Shown: piece after piece, positions 45,376 through 57,588 of the stretch
Layout: each line of letters starts with the position of its first letter
Numbering within the stretch: the stretch's first letter is position 1
Program-made: the position numbers and the translations under genes
NCBI GenBank assembly: GCA_024752435.1
Contig: CP103021.1
Span: 620,001-684,000 of the forward strand
Origin: Allantophomopsis cytisporea
Taxonomy: Eukaryota > Ascomycota > Leotiomycetes > Phacidiales > Phacidiaceae
DNA: 64,000 bases
Direction: 5' to 3'
Notes under the pieces: generated by a model
What the model saw: the letters and a program-made list of their open reading frames with translations, nothing else
What the model was told of the DNA's origin: nothing
Databases searched by the model: none

Positions 45376-46079
45376 ATTGTAGATTTTTTTTTTGGAATGG
45401 GGCATCAATCATTCCTCTCTCCATCATCTCGTATTGTAAGGGCCGAATATATCGGCCATCATTGATGGAAAGTGTGATATAGCGATAGTAATTCAACCAG
45501 TTTGTTCTTTTGTCCAATAATGCATTTTTGTAGTGCTTGGTGGCAATGGATGTTGTTTTGTTTTGTTATGCATTGTGATATTTTGAATACATAAGTGAGT
45601 GAGAGGAGTGGTCGTTGTGGTTAACTTAGAATTGCCAAGTGAGCTAGCTAGTCGCTCGGATACCTACGTGATCCCTTGAAATCAGATATGGAGTTCTCAT
45701 ATTCAAATGTGGGCAGTTCCTAATTAGGAAGTGCGAAATTCGCACCCGAACAACATTATTATAGAACCTGTAGCATATCTCTCAGAGAGAGAGGAGAAAT
45801 TTTCTCTTTGTATATGCCTATCGATTTATCTACAAGTGGATGGCACATTTCGGCCTACGAATAAATCTTGTTTTTGCTAGGTACGATATTTATCGAGGTG
45901 ATTGATTTTCGAGCCTCACATCGCACTTTCCGTGCTGGTGTGAATTCCACATTGGGCAACCATCTACCACCAACCAGCCTCTTCTTCGCACAAATCTTTT
46001 CTTCACAACAAACATAAACATAAACACACACACACACTCATCCGAAATTTATAGCATACTTGTTTCCAGTCAAACGACG
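45376..46079. other. Intergenic after the permease
   Basis: Spacer of 704 nt ending in a (CA)n-like stretch at about 46017-46040. No supported gene. Confidence 0.4.
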
Positions 46080-47510
46080 ATATGGTTCAAAGTCCTATTT
46101 GGATTCTGGTCGGATATAGCGACTACGGTATCCAAGCGAAGGTAAGTCCTCAGACTTCGTGACTTTGTGAAATTGAGAAATCTAACGCAATTCTAGTTGA
46201 CCTGGTGACTTCTCTGCCTGCCTCAATCCCGGGCAGCTCCAAAGGGACTTGGAAAGGATGTCTCTAACAAGAGACAGAAGTCGTTGGCCGACTTCATCGG
46301 CCCAAGCCCGGCTGTAAGATATTTTCTGTCCCTTTTTGACATATCACAGTCTCCCAATTCCTTGTCCTGCGTTTCGGTTCCTTTCTTCCTCAATAAATTA
46401 AATTGCTAACTTCAATTCTAGCGGCTACAATCTCCTCCTCCTCTGCTATAGGCAAGTACTCGGTCAAGTAGTACCTCTGTCTCTGCCTCTGCCATCACCC
46501 GCTCCTCTTTCTTCTCCTCAGATGAGGACGACGACGACGACGATGATGACGACCCAGACGGTTTTTGCCGCCTACCCCCCCGGTCTACGCAGTCTGTTCG
46601 CCTGCTCCAGCATATACTCGTAAGGCGCTTTTGGCCCTCGGCACCGCTGCTGTTGATGCGGCGACTCTGCTAGCCTTTACTGTTGATCCAGTTCTCGACT
46701 ATGTATCGATTGAGGATACTCTGAGGGCTGTTTACAGCTCTCTTTCTGCCTGTGTCGTTAGTAGATACTAGTACTGTGTAGATACCTTCTGCCCAACCCT
46801 CGCCGATCCTAATACAATCGAACTAAATGTCCGTAGAATCACTCTAAGATTCTGACAAGAGGATTTGGCAACGGGTTAGGGTATATTCTTTATTAAGGGG
46901 ATACTTACAGTTAGAATCGGGGTGTATATTTAGGCCGGGTAACGGATACTACCAACAAAGCTTTTGAAAAGGTAAGCTTATTATATTTCCTTAGACTTTT
47001 TTTCATTTTTTAATTTCTTTAGTCTTAAGTTGGATCGACTCCCGGAGTCACCTCCTACTTCTATAAGCGTATCGACTTTATATATTGCTCTCTAAAGTAC
47101 CGTTTAGAAAATAGTAGCTTGTTTTATACTACTATCGACTATTCGGCAACCCGAGAGCTCGAATTCTATATCCTTGTGGATTTCGACGACGTCGTTGTAG
47201 CTACTAAAGTAGTCTACGTAGCTAAAGCACTTTGTACTGCCCTTTTTAGGGTTATACCAGACCGCAAGTAGGACTGCTTGCTACCGCAGTCGGTTCAGCG
47301 ATGGATACCTGCGGCAGGTCTAAATGTCAGCTCTACCTGTCCCCCTTCCTACATAGGGGGAAGGGGTTCAGGATCGATATATTGAGCTCGAATGACGCCG
47401 AAGCCGTTGCCTACCATCGTTCCTTCAAGTCGAAGGCACAAGCTAGTTCAGTACTAGCTCTGAAGGCGAATTGGCTAACTATGGAGCGCCAGAAAGGCTC
47501 GTAACAGAGT
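46080..47510. mobile_element. Possible degenerate mobile element or dead gene
   Basis: This stretch differs from its surroundings. Its 3' two-thirds is rich in CTA, GTA and TAG triplets, with many near-open frames cut by stops. The 5' part has splice-like sites (GTAAGTCC near 46140, CTAG acceptors near 46195 and 46420) and a coding-like segment, KGLGKDVSNKRQKSLADF, at about 46240-46310. It is followed by a Ser/Asp-rich run (DEDDDDDDDDD) and a 68-codon ORF at 46565-46771. I recognised no transposase or reverse-transcriptase motif, and no terminal repeats or target duplication. It may be an old element copy or a decayed gene. Copy number elsewhere in the genome would decide. Confidence 0.3.
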
Positions 47511-47919
47511 GAAAATCGCCAATACATCTTTCGATGCTCTCGAGGGGTTTCCATTCGGTTGGCATCGATACTTGGGGGGAGGAGGGAAAGGTTATCTGCG
47601 TGCGAGCATTCTTTTCTTCCTGTATGTAATTGATCAGAAGGAATAGAAACATTCGAGAGTTATAAATCTTCCTGGAACCGTGAATCATTCGGGGAATGTA
47701 GATCATTAACAAACCATGAGACATTCAATGACAATCTGACGTTTTTGTATCGTGGTTGATCTATATATCGAAAATTATTCTGATACTATCAGTCACTGAG
47801 GTACCTCAATGTCCTCGAAGTCTGCAAGCTATTCAAGACCAGCGAATTATTCAAGAAGCATGAATTATTGTAGGACTCTCATTCATTGTAGCGATTGATT
47901 ATCTTCATTCTCGTCGTAT
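47511..47919. other. Intergenic, 3' side of methylisocitrate lyase
   Basis: Spacer of 409 nt, AT-rich. Near 47625-47860 it contains repeated GAATTATT/GAATCATT-like words, likely chance in AT-rich DNA. Confidence 0.35.
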
Positions 47920-49754
47920 CTAAAACTGCCCTTCTGTATTCCCTTCACCCATACTCTTACTACTTGAGCTGCCACTCTGAATAGCTCCAAGAATACCATC
48001 AATATACGCAGCACCACTCCACTTCTGGTGCGTCAAAACGTCAACACCCAGTTCTTTCTCCTTCCTCTGGATCAGATTGACGTAAGCCAACATCCCTTCA
48101 TCCTTAAAGGCCCTTGCCAGCTCGGCTGATACGGTAGCGGTGGAGTGGAGGCCAGCCAAAGAGATCAACTGGATGACAAAACCGTGCTTCGCAATGTCCC
48201 AGATGAAGGATTTGAGCGTCTCGTCATTGAAGCCGTGGCCCATCCAGTTAAACGAGGGACTGAGATTGTAGACGAGTCCCTTACCAGGATATTGCTCTCG
48301 GATTTCGCCAGAGAATTGAGCGGCGTTCTTGACGTTTGGATCTCCAGTCTCAACCCATAGCAAGTCAGCATACGGAGCATACTCGATAGCTCGTTTTGTG
48401 GCCGCCTTCATGCCAGCTCGGTAGTGGTAAAAGCCTTCTCTAGTTCTGGGAATATCCCAGGAGAAGTAAATTGTCTTATCAGTGAATTGTTGCGCGAGTT
48501 TCTTTCTCTTGGTGAGAGACAGGTCCCGATCACTCGAGACTTTCTGGAGATATTCATCGATATTGGATTGTGAAACACCGTGCTCCTTCAATTGCTTGAC
48601 AGCAGCCTCATCGAACGTCATAAGCTCTGTCTTCTTCACCCACTCAGCTTCATAACTGTCAATCTCAGCGCCTGTAGCACCACCCAGCTCCATAGCTTGG
48701 ATAGTTTCTGCGAGGGGTTCAATACCCTCCTGTGCTACACCCAGGATGAATTCGTGATCTCGGACATCTATGGCACTGCTGATAAGCTTTCCGCTCTCTG
48801 AGTCTGTCCTTGCAATGACTAAGTTCTCCGATCCCATCACATCCCATTGGAACCTTGCAGCCACAAGCCTGTTGATGTGCTCCCCGACCGGTACCAAAAC
48901 CTTGCCAGCCAGATGTCCGCACTTCTTCCCACCATGTAATTGGTCTTCGAAATGGACTGCTGCAGCACCATTCTCAGCAAAGAGCTTTGCAAGCTTCAAA
49001 ACAGCTGAAAGTCCGCCATGTCCAGTATCTCCATCAGCGATGATTGGACGCAGATAATCTGTATAGGGTGTTTTTGCTCGTTCTTCGGCACCTAATTTCC
49101 TTCGAGCGTCCCATTGCTTTCTATCATGCATCGATTGCGCTTTTGCTAATCTTTGGACCTGGTTGGGTACAGTATTGTATGGGTAGTCACCAAAATCTGG
49201 TGAGACTTCGTTCGTGGTCGTCAGAACCGAGGAGCATGCCCAGCCAGAAACGTATAGTACTTCTTGATGGGCCGCTTGTTGTGTCATCTGCACCGGATCG
49301 ATGGCACCCACTACAAATTATTAGCGAAAAGTCTTGAATAGGTTGGCTGGTATTCACTTGTATGGATTGGTTCGCCCTTGGCCTCACGCTCCTTGATTAG
49401 ATTGAATAGTTTCCGTGCCATGAGTGAACTTGGATATGTTTGCATTTGGCTTCCACGCTTCGAAACTACATCCGCAGCGGAATATGGTCTTTTAATGCCC
49501 TCATACCTGGGGCTCGCCCACCAAGCCTCTACATCCGTCAACTGCTGCTCGTACAAGGCATCCTCCGCTGCTCCAGATTTTTGTGATTCGGGTAGAAGCT
49601 GGAAAGAGTCTGAAGGCAAGACCGTTGAAACAGGCGGAGATACTGTGCTGGTGGATACCATTCTTCGAGCAAGAATGGGCAAAGATCTCGTAGATATTAT
49701 TCTACCCGAGGCAATGGCTCGTCGAGGAGCGTTCCTCGAGATAGTACGAAGCAT
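47920..49754 (-). CDS. Mitochondrial 2-methylisocitrate lyase
   Basis: Exons 49358-49754 and 47920-49310 join through a 47-nt intron (PIHT/MGAIDP) to 595 residues. The N-terminal ~40 residues (MLRTISRNAPRRAIASGRII) form a clear mitochondrial presequence. The isocitrate-lyase superfamily body follows, with WWASPRYEGIKRPY, GWACSSVLTTTNEVSPD, the metal-site ADGDTGHGG and the active-site block LHGGKKCGHLAGKV with the catalytic Cys. PSFNWMGHGFNDETLKSF is another family block. The C-terminus lacks a peroxisomal SKL. In fungi this enzyme splits 2-methylisocitrate into pyruvate and succinate in the methylcitrate cycle for propionyl-CoA. The presequence favours this over glyoxylate-cycle isocitrate lyase, although the two are close relatives. 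Confidence 0.87.
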
Positions 49755-50649
49755 GATTGATAGTTGTTCGACAATCTTCTTTATGAAAAATATTTTACAA
49801 TGACAAAAGCTAGAACATTATATATAATAAATTTACGCAAACATGGCAACTGTCAAAGTAGTGTCTACCAACGATTGGCCTTGATGCTATGACGCCCTCG
49901 GATGATCCAAAAGCTGGGGTAGCCAGACTTAACTTCAACCGATGGCTCCCGCATTACCGAACTCGAAGCTTGGGGGCAACAGAGCTGCCTTATTCAGAAT
50001 GCGTGATACCAAATAAGGCCTTAGGCAGTTATATCACCTGACCTTTACCGGTCACCTCGGGTACAACAAAGCTCTAAGGGAAAGGAATACTCCATAGCGT
50101 TACCTAAACAAAACAAAAAAAATCAAAAAAAAATGTTCAAGTCAGCTCTCACTTCCTCAACAATTACTAATGCAACATATTTCCCGGAAAGTGAATGATA
50201 GTTACAATGCAAATGTTGCTGTTGCAAAAATCATCAAGCAATTGTCCATCTTTTGTAGGCCACACTGTCGCATTCTTCGGACGCCAAACAGCATTTGAAA
50301 GTGTATGGGAATGTTTGCATGGTCGATGCTGATTTCGTGTTGCAAATGCTGTGAAGGTTGCGATAAGGCCCCAGGACCCTTCTGTTGCTACCCAGACCCA
50401 CAAGGTGGATCAGAGACTTTTTATCGTTGGGAGAAGCTGAGAACTGTCCTCACTCATCATCATAAATTGTGCTCAGCCATAGTAGAAAATGTCAATGTTA
50501 AATGACAAACAACGGCGGTGTATGTCCATCTGTCTGTTTTTCTCCTTTTATTGGTTGAAAGGTATCACGGAGCAAAAGCAGAGGGAGGGAGGCAAAAGGA
50601 GAAATTGTAGAAATTTTAAATAAAAGGGAATAATAAATAAGAGAAACAA

Positions 50650-50782
50650 CAAAAAGAAAAAGAAAAAGAAAAAGAAAAAGAAAAAGAAAAAGAAAAAGAA
50701 AAAGAAAAAGAAAAAGAAAAAGAAAAAGAAAAAGAAAAAGAAAAAGAAAAAGAAAAAGAAAAAGAAAAAGAAAAAGAAAAAA
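50650..50782. repeat. AAAAAG hexanucleotide array
   Basis: About 22 nearly perfect AAAAAG units in an uninterrupted purine tract on the plus strand, roughly 650 nt upstream of the eEF3 start. Strand asymmetry is complete. Confidence 0.9.
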
Positions 50783-51059
50783 TTAAATTTATCCATAGTG
50801 GGATGAATGGGCAAATGGGCGAAAATGCGGCCCTCGCACCCTTTTTTTTCTGCATCTTTGCACTCCCCATACAAATCCCAGCACGAGCTTCAATGAAAGG
50901 CCGACAATTGGCAATTGATACGGACATTGTCAGGCGTGGATTCTCCATTGATTACGGATAAGCCCATATAAGCCGAAAGAAAGTGCTGATCTAAGCTCGA
51001 TAAGGTAACGGACGCAAGCAGGGACCTTAATGGAAATCTTCCCGGCTGGAACTTATTTC

Positions 51060-51165
51060 TCAGGATTTTTGTACCTCTTCTCTTCTTACTCTCTACATCT
51101 TTCTTCCCTCCCCCCAAGAACTCCCTCCCTCCTCATATTCTCTCTGTCTCTTGCCACACGCGGCT
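51060..51165 (+). promoter_or_regulatory. Pyrimidine-rich core promoter of eEF3 gene
   Basis: A C/T-rich tract (CTTCTTACTCTCTACATC, CCCTCCCTCCTC, CTCTCTGTCTCTTGCC) lies about 270-370 nt before the ATG. Such tracts mark transcription starts of highly expressed genes in filamentous fungi. Confidence 0.5.
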
Positions 51166-51436
51166 GAGACTTCATTTCCACGAAGACAGGAAACTTCTCA
51201 GTTTCTACTCGTCTTTGTCCTATTTCTTCTGCTTGCAGAAAAATCCCCACTCTACCGCTTTTCATTTCTCGCAGAGCGCCCAGCGCCCATCGAGCAAAAT
51301 TGCGACGAATCAGTCAGCCGCAATCTTTCGAAATTTTCACGACATACAAAGATACCCAACTCTCTAGTATATAACGAATTCGTTTCTGCAACAAACCGGC
51401 GGTATATAATAATAATCGAGCGTCGACCGCTCCAGT

Positions 51437-54400
51437 ATGCCCCACCAAGAAACCGCTGCTTCCAACCCAGCAAGCATGGTTGTCAAATCTTCAGAGCCTT
51501 CCGGCGTGGCACCCACAAAGGAAGAAATTTCCTCCCTCCTCAACACTATCTGGACTGCTTCCTCCTCCGCAGCATCCGTTGATGCTTGCTATGCTCTTTG
51601 CACTCTTCTCCTCAACTCCGTCGGTTACCGTGGTTTGAATGATTATGGCATCTTTGCCGAGATCAAGAAGGCTGCCGCCGACAAGAAGAGCGGTGTCAAG
51701 CGTGAGAGTGCCCAGAACTTGATTGGTGCTCTTTTCGAGCGTCTTCCAGCTCAGCAAAAGATCTCGGAGATCATCTTCCTTGTTCAAGATGGTGGTCTCC
51801 TCTCTATCTCCCTTGATTCTCTCAACGATAAGGGGGCAGTTGTCCGTGACGCTGCTCAGTATGCCATCGATGCTATCTTCACTCATTTGAGCTCCGAGGC
51901 ACTCGTCACTGTCCTGCTCCCAAACCTCATCGAGTACTTGTCCAAGCCCCGCAAGTGGCAGGGACAGGTCGGTGCTTACAAGCTCCTTCAGAAGATGGCC
52001 GACAAGGCCAAGTTGACCATTGGCAGCTCCAAGGAGGAGGCCAACGATAAGGATCTTCTCCGTGAATCTATGGGCTCCAAGCTCGCTAGCTTGATCCCAA
52101 TTGTTGAGGCCGGTATGCACGACCTCAAGGGTGACGTCGAGAAGGCAGCTGTTGATGCCATGAACTCCATGACCACTCTTCTCTCCAACGACGATGTTGC
52201 TCCAAGAATCCCACTTATTCTTAACACCATGCAACACCCATCTGTCGAGACCCTCCAGAAGGCCATCCATGCTCTTTCCCAGACCACCTTCGTTGCCATC
52301 GTTACCTCTCCAGTCCTCGCTCTTCTTACTCCACTTTTGGAGCGTTCCCTCAACTCTCCATCTACCGCCCAGGAGGTTATTCGTCAAACTGTTGTCGTCA
52401 CCGAGAACTTGACCAAGTTGGTCCACGACCCAGTCGAGGCCAGAACTTTCTTGCCAAAGTTGATTCCTGGTGTCCAGGGTGTTGTTGACAGAGCGTCTTT
52501 GCCAGAAGTTAGAGAGCTCGCAACCAGAGCCGTTGGTGTTATGCACAAGGCTATGGGAGATGACAGCGATCCAGCTACGACCGTCGCCATTGAGAGAACA
52601 TCCACTGACGATGTTTCCAAGGTTTTGGAGGCTGAGATTAAGAAGGCTGGTGGCATTGGTAGCGACTCCGCAACCTTCAAGCTCGCTCTTCCATACATCT
52701 CTGCCATGGTTGCTGAGGATGTCAACCATCGCCAAACTGCTCGCATCGCCGCCGTTGTTACCCCATACTTGAAAGATTTGATGAAGACCCCAGAGTCAGC
52801 TCAGACTGTTGGCGAGGCTGTCCAGAAGTTCTACGTTGAGGAAGATCAGCGCAAGTTCGGCAAGCCAGTCCAGGAGGATGATGGCGAGATCGAGATTGTC
52901 AACACCGACTTCTCCTTGGCCTACGGTGGTATGCTTCTTCTTTCCCACACCAACCTCCGTCTCCTTAAGGGTCACAGATACGGTCTCTGTGGTCGTAACG
53001 GTGCCGGAAAGTCCACTCTCATGCGCGCCATCGCCAACGGCAAGCTCGAGGGTTTCCCATCCCAGGATGTTCTCCGTACCTGCTTCGTTGAGCACAACCA
53101 GGGTGAGGATGCTGATATCAGCATCTTGGAGTTCGTTGCCAAGGATCCTACCATCGCCAGCGCTGGCCGTGAGCGTATCTCTGAGGTCTTGGCTGAGGTC
53201 GGTTTCACCGCTGGCCCTGAAGGTCGTCAATCCGAGAAGGTTGGCTCCTTGTCTGGTGGATGGAAGATGAAGTTGGCTTTGGCTAGAGCCATGTTGTTGA
53301 AGGCCGATGTTCTCCTTCTTGATGAGCCTACTAACCATTTGGATGTTGCCAACGTTAAGTGGCTTCAAGAGTACCTTAAGTCTCACACTGAGATCACTTC
53401 TTTGATCGTTTCCCACGACTCCGGTTTCTTGGATGCCGTCTGCACAGATATCTACCACTACGAGCCAGGAAAGAAGCTCGCTTGTTACAAGGGTAACTTG
53501 CAAGACTTCGTCAACCAGAAGCCAGAGGCCAAGAGTTACTACACTCTTTCTGACTCCCTTGTCAAGTTCAAGTTCCCACCTCCAGGTATCTTGACCGGTG
53601 TCAAGTCCAACACTCGCTCTATCTTGCGCATGACCAACTGCTCCTACACCTACCCAGGATCCAACAAGCCATCCCTCTCCGATGTTTCCTGTCAATTGAC
53701 CCTTTCATCCCGTGTCGCCATCATTGGTGGTAACGGAGCTGGTAAGTCGACATTGATTAAGATGTTGACTGGCGAGACCATCCCAACCTCTGGTCGTGTT
53801 GAGAAGCACCCTAACTTGCGTATTGGTTACATCAAGCAGCACGCTCTTGAGCACGTGGAGATGCACTTGGAGAAGACTCCTAACCAGTACCTCCAATGGA
53901 GATACGCCAACGGTGATGATCGTGAGGTCCACTTGAAGCAAACCCGTATCCTTTCTGATGAGGATAAGGCACAGATGGAGAAGTTGGTCGATCTCGGTGA
54001 TGGAAGCGGTGGACGCCGTATCGAGTCTATCATGGGTCGTCAAAAATTCAAGAAGTCCTTCCAGTACGAGATCAAGTGGGTTGGTCTTCTTCCTAAGTAC
54101 AACTCTCAAATTTCCCGCGAGACTCTTGTTGAGCTTGGCTTCAACAAGCTCATCCAGGAATTCGATGATCACGAGGCTTCTCGTGAGGGTCTTGGTTTCC
54201 GTGAGCTTTCACCAAAGGTCATCTCCAAGCACTTCGAGGATCTTGGTCTCGACCCAGAGATTGCCAACCACAACGAAATCTCCGGTCTTTCCGGAGGACA
54301 GAAGGTCAAGGTCGTCTTGGCTGGTGCCATGTGGAACAACCCCCATCTTCTCGTTCTCGACGAGCCAACTAACTTCTTGGATCGTGACTCTCTTGGAGGT

Positions 54401-54860
54401 CTCGCTGTCGCTATCCGTGACTACAAGGGTGGTGTTATCATGATTTCTCACAACGAGGAGTTCGTTGGTGCTCTTTGCCCCGAACAATGGCACGTTGTTG
54501 CTGGTCGTGTCTCTCACAAGGGCCACCTGGCGGTGTCTGCCGACCGTTTCGAGGATGCCAGCCGTCCTTCCAGCGGTTTCAACAGCTCCGTTGCCAGCAG
54601 TGCTGTCACTAGCGCTACTGCTTCCGCTGTTAACTCCGGTGCAGAGGACAATGGAGATATGGCTTTCAAGGCCAAGAAAAAGAAGAAGATGACCAAGAAG
54701 GACCAGAAGGAGCGTGAGGTCCGCAGACGTCTCAGACATATCGAGTGGCTCAACTCCCCTAAGGGTAAGTTCATTCTATCTCTCATATTACCTTTAGGCC
54801 TATTGCTAACATTTCGACTCAGGTACCCCACACCCAGTAGACACTGATGATGAGGCTTAA
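51437..54860 (+). CDS. TEF3: Translation elongation factor 3 (eEF3), ABCF ATPase
   Basis: Exon 1 (51437-54764) and a 38-nt terminal exon (54823-54860) give 1121 residues; the splice changes the tail to KGTPHPVDTDDEA. eEF3 is the fungal ribosome ATPase that helps release E-site tRNA during elongation. HEAT repeats cover about residues 20-330, then a helical bundle. ABC1 has Walker A GRNGAGKSTL near residue 520, signature LSGGWKMKLALA and Walker B VLLLDEPTNHLD. ABC2 has GGNGAGKSTL near 768, signature LSGGQKVKVVLAG and LLVLDEPTNFLD, with a chromodomain-like insert (FKKSFQYEIKWVGLLP). The C-terminus is Lys-rich (KKKKKMTKKDQKERE). Strong codon bias produces long antisense shadow frames. A second in-frame Met lies 13 codons in. 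Confidence 0.96.
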
Positions 54861-55781
54861 ATCATAATGGGTTCAGGATATATGAACGGTGGTTTTGTCT
54901 TGCAAGCGTTGCTACGGCTTATAGACATGCAGATTTTTATGTTAGACTTTTTTTGTTACTGGCGTTCGTAGATGGGAAAAGAGAAACGTGGTTCCTGGGG
55001 TAGATCGAGATATGCTTCTGGCACTCTATGATAATGATATCATATTTGAAATTTTCGCTTTTCTTGTGCGTGATGCAGGTACGAATCGTATCATGCAGAA
55101 GTGGACTGATTGATTTGCATAACGGAATACCTCGGTACCTTTCATATCAATATGTACATACATTCCTACATATTCATATTTTTGTTATCTGATTGCATTG
55201 ATTGCACTGTATCGTACACTGTGGTGATGGACTCTATCGGTTTATTCCGGGAAGTTTTTACCCCTTCTGGAGATCTCCGATATTCTAGAACCAAGGTATG
55301 CAAAATGAATCGTAGCTACCCCAGATTCTTACCATGCCAGATCGTGATTCTTCAGATAAGCGTGCATATGATGGAGGTGTTAAGATGCTGATGGTACTCC
55401 TTCATAATCGGTTTGGCCTTTGGTTCTTTGAATTATCTTATTCATACCTGAAGATCCAGCATCAATTGATTCGAGACTTAGATGGATTCCAGATCCAACT
55501 TTATGATAAAACATGCTTGTTATCCTGTGTTAATTTGACTGTGTTGATTTCAGTTTGTTTTGTACTGTTTGATTCTCGACATCTAGGCCCTCTTTACCCC
55601 GCTGCATTAAATCTAAATTCGATGGTTTCATCATTTTCATTCACAGTTCTGTCAAAGATTGATAGTTGGGTATTTTAGTTATCAAGTTTCCTAACAATTG
55701 GGTTCCTACGTATTGTTGTCTTGATATGTAAACTAGTAGACGATTACCACTAGAAACAGTACCGTTGAGGTATCCTATATC
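54861..55781. other. Intergenic, eEF3 to DUF6594-like gene
   Basis: AT-rich convergent spacer of 921 nt. Plus-strand ORFs at 55110-55391 and 55334-55678 (93 and 114 codons) have AT-driven, Phe/Leu/Ser-rich translations and no family features, so they were not called. Confidence 0.45.
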
Positions 55782-56716
55782 TCAAGAGCTTGTTCCCACA
55801 AAAACCACCAGAACAGCTGCATAAGCAGCTACAACTCCTAAAACAGTCTCTCCTTGCAATTCTGTAAACATCGCAATCCCAATGGCGAACAAAACTGTCG
55901 ACGCACTTGCTGTAAGTAATGTCGTCAATAAGTCCTTGTGAAGTACCATCAATAGCATTGGTCCAATCAAGGCCAGCCCGCCTATGATTCCTAACGCAAG
56001 TCTCATATAGAGATTGTTGGTTTTGATGATCTCGTTATGTCGTCCTCTGGAATGTCCTGGTAGGATATCGTGGCCCTTCTTGAAGTCTCTTCGATCATCA
56101 GCATGCTCCAGCAACACCTGCTGAGCTGGTTGAGAGCTTGGAATGATTCCGTTTTCTTTAAGTAGTTTGCGTGTTAGCGTATCTCTGGTCGAGATTATGA
56201 AAGGATCGCGCGATGCCGTTGCTCTTGATTGCTCCTCTTTTTCAGTCATGAAGTCGAAGTCACGGATTGCAGTAGCTGCTCAGAGTGAACATCATACTCT
56301 CATCGTTGCACTACTATATACTTACTGTAGGATGCCAGAAGTTCATTGACCTTCTCCATCCTCTTGAGGGTTGCTCTGTTATCCTTTCTAATTTCCTTGA
56401 TTTCGTCTAAGAGGCTCTTCTGCAAGGCGTGTATGTTCATTCTTTCCAGCACAGCGAAATTGACCTTACAAGCAGTGATGGTGTTATCGTAAGGTCCGAG
56501 GAAGTCAAACTGGATGAGAAAAGGAAGAGACGCAGTTGCTAAGCGTTCTGCGAAGTCGCGTATTTCTGGTAGCTCAGCTTGTGGCTGTAATCCGGGAGGC
56601 CGTTCATGCTGCATACCTACCATAGCCGATACATCATGTTGGGTTGGTTGCGTGTTTGTATACTTCGCCCGCTGCATGACGAGTTCTGAGAGCGTTTTCG
56701 TTCTGGATGTCAACAC
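55782..56716 (-). CDS. DUF6594-like membrane protein
   Basis: Exons 56326-56716 and 55782-56275, with a 50-nt intron, join in phase to 294 residues. The N-terminal half is soluble and partly helical (RMNIHALQKSLLDEIKEIRK). After the intron comes the family block TAIRDFDFMTEKEEQ and the DPFIISTRDTLTRKLLKENG region. Three closely spaced membrane helices end the protein: LALGIIGGLALIGPMLLMVL, LTTLLTASASTVLFAIGIAM and VLGVVAAYAAVLVVFVGTSS. This C-terminal layout, with GPMLLMVLHKD and AAYAAVLVVFVG, is that of the fungal DUF6594 group, often multicopy and of unknown role. A further 5' exon is possible, because longer members have more N-terminal sequence and an acceptor-like TATACAG lies just upstream of the chosen ATG. 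Confidence 0.75.
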
Positions 56717-57588
56717 AGCCTGTATAAACCTGGAATTGAATCAGTACTGAGAATGAGCTTAGTGAGAATGGGAATAAATGTGGGACAACGAGCAATTTAT
56801 GCTATTACTGTATTATATAGAAGATAAGATGTCACCGATTATTGATGAGAGCGAATCTGAATCACAGCATAGATAGATTCGGTATCCAATTGGAGTTAAT
56901 TTCAGTCGTAAGGCTGGGTGGCTGGGCAATCTAGAGCTGTTGGTAGAGTATATATATACTCGTCACAAATAGTGGGTTTTCATCACATAAATGCTTCGCG
57001 AATATCGATCTATTATGAAAGATTGTACAACATGATCCTTGAGATTCATCGAATTCGATAGGCTTTGAAAAGGGCACAAGTGATCTTTGATTTGGTCCAG
57101 AGATAAACTTTACCTAGTGTTCATCACTGTCTGATGCAAAACCAATATTTGCGTATTATCATCCACTTATGTTATTAACACCTGCAGCTTCTGGCGTACC
57201 AGCGATGCACTTCGTAATACCCCCCATTTACCTACCGTCTTTGCTGATTGATCATTTGCTATCACGCCCTTCCCCAAGCACAAGAATCATCTGGCATCCC
57301 TCATTATTCCAAGCAACAGCAATTCTTATGCCTTCCATTAATTTTGACTGGAATTCGCATCAATCATTGGAAGGGGCTTTATCAGAGATAACAGGGCCAG
57401 TTCGCATAAGGTACTGGTAATGGATAATAAATCCCGATATCGTCTGCAGGGCGAACGATAAGCTCAAGAACCTTGGCGATTTATCTTATCTACCTCGAGT
57501 CGCTCATTATTTGGTGATAATATTTACCTTGGACATCAACTTCAAATTACAACTTTACAATCGAGATCCAAGTGATTTTGTCGCAAAT
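56717..57588. promoter_or_regulatory. Divergent intergenic region, DUF6594-like gene and APC transporter
   Basis: 872 nt between divergent starts. Small ORFs only; the plus-strand ORF at 57169-57420 has no recognisable feature. Both promoters must lie here. Confidence 0.4.

Larger units (their letters stand above)
49755..51436. other. Intergenic, lyase promoter to eEF3 gene
   Basis: 1.7-kb divergent spacer with promoters for the lyase (left) and eEF3 (right). It contains the AAAAAG hexamer tract and a pyrimidine-rich segment, both listed separately. Poly-Ser/Phe ORFs across the hexamer tract are artefacts. Confidence 0.5.

Noticed and set aside
50548..50948. Minus-strand ORFs encoding poly-Phe or Phe-Ser repeats
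   Set aside because: Direct translations of the AAAAAG hexamer array; not proteins.
51151..51582. 143-codon ORF overlapping the eEF3 start in another frame
   Set aside because: Lies mostly in the leader and continues into the eEF3 coding region out of frame; no family features. An upstream-ORF role cannot be judged without the transcript start.
51491..52735. Long minus-strand ORF of 414 codons inside the eEF3 gene
   Set aside because: It is antisense to a conserved, strongly codon-biased gene. Biased codon choice makes stops rare on the opposite strand; no family motif is present.
52796..53695. Second antisense ORF, 299 codons, in the eEF3 gene
   Set aside because: Same reason; its repetitive Val/Leu/Gly text mirrors the sense codons.
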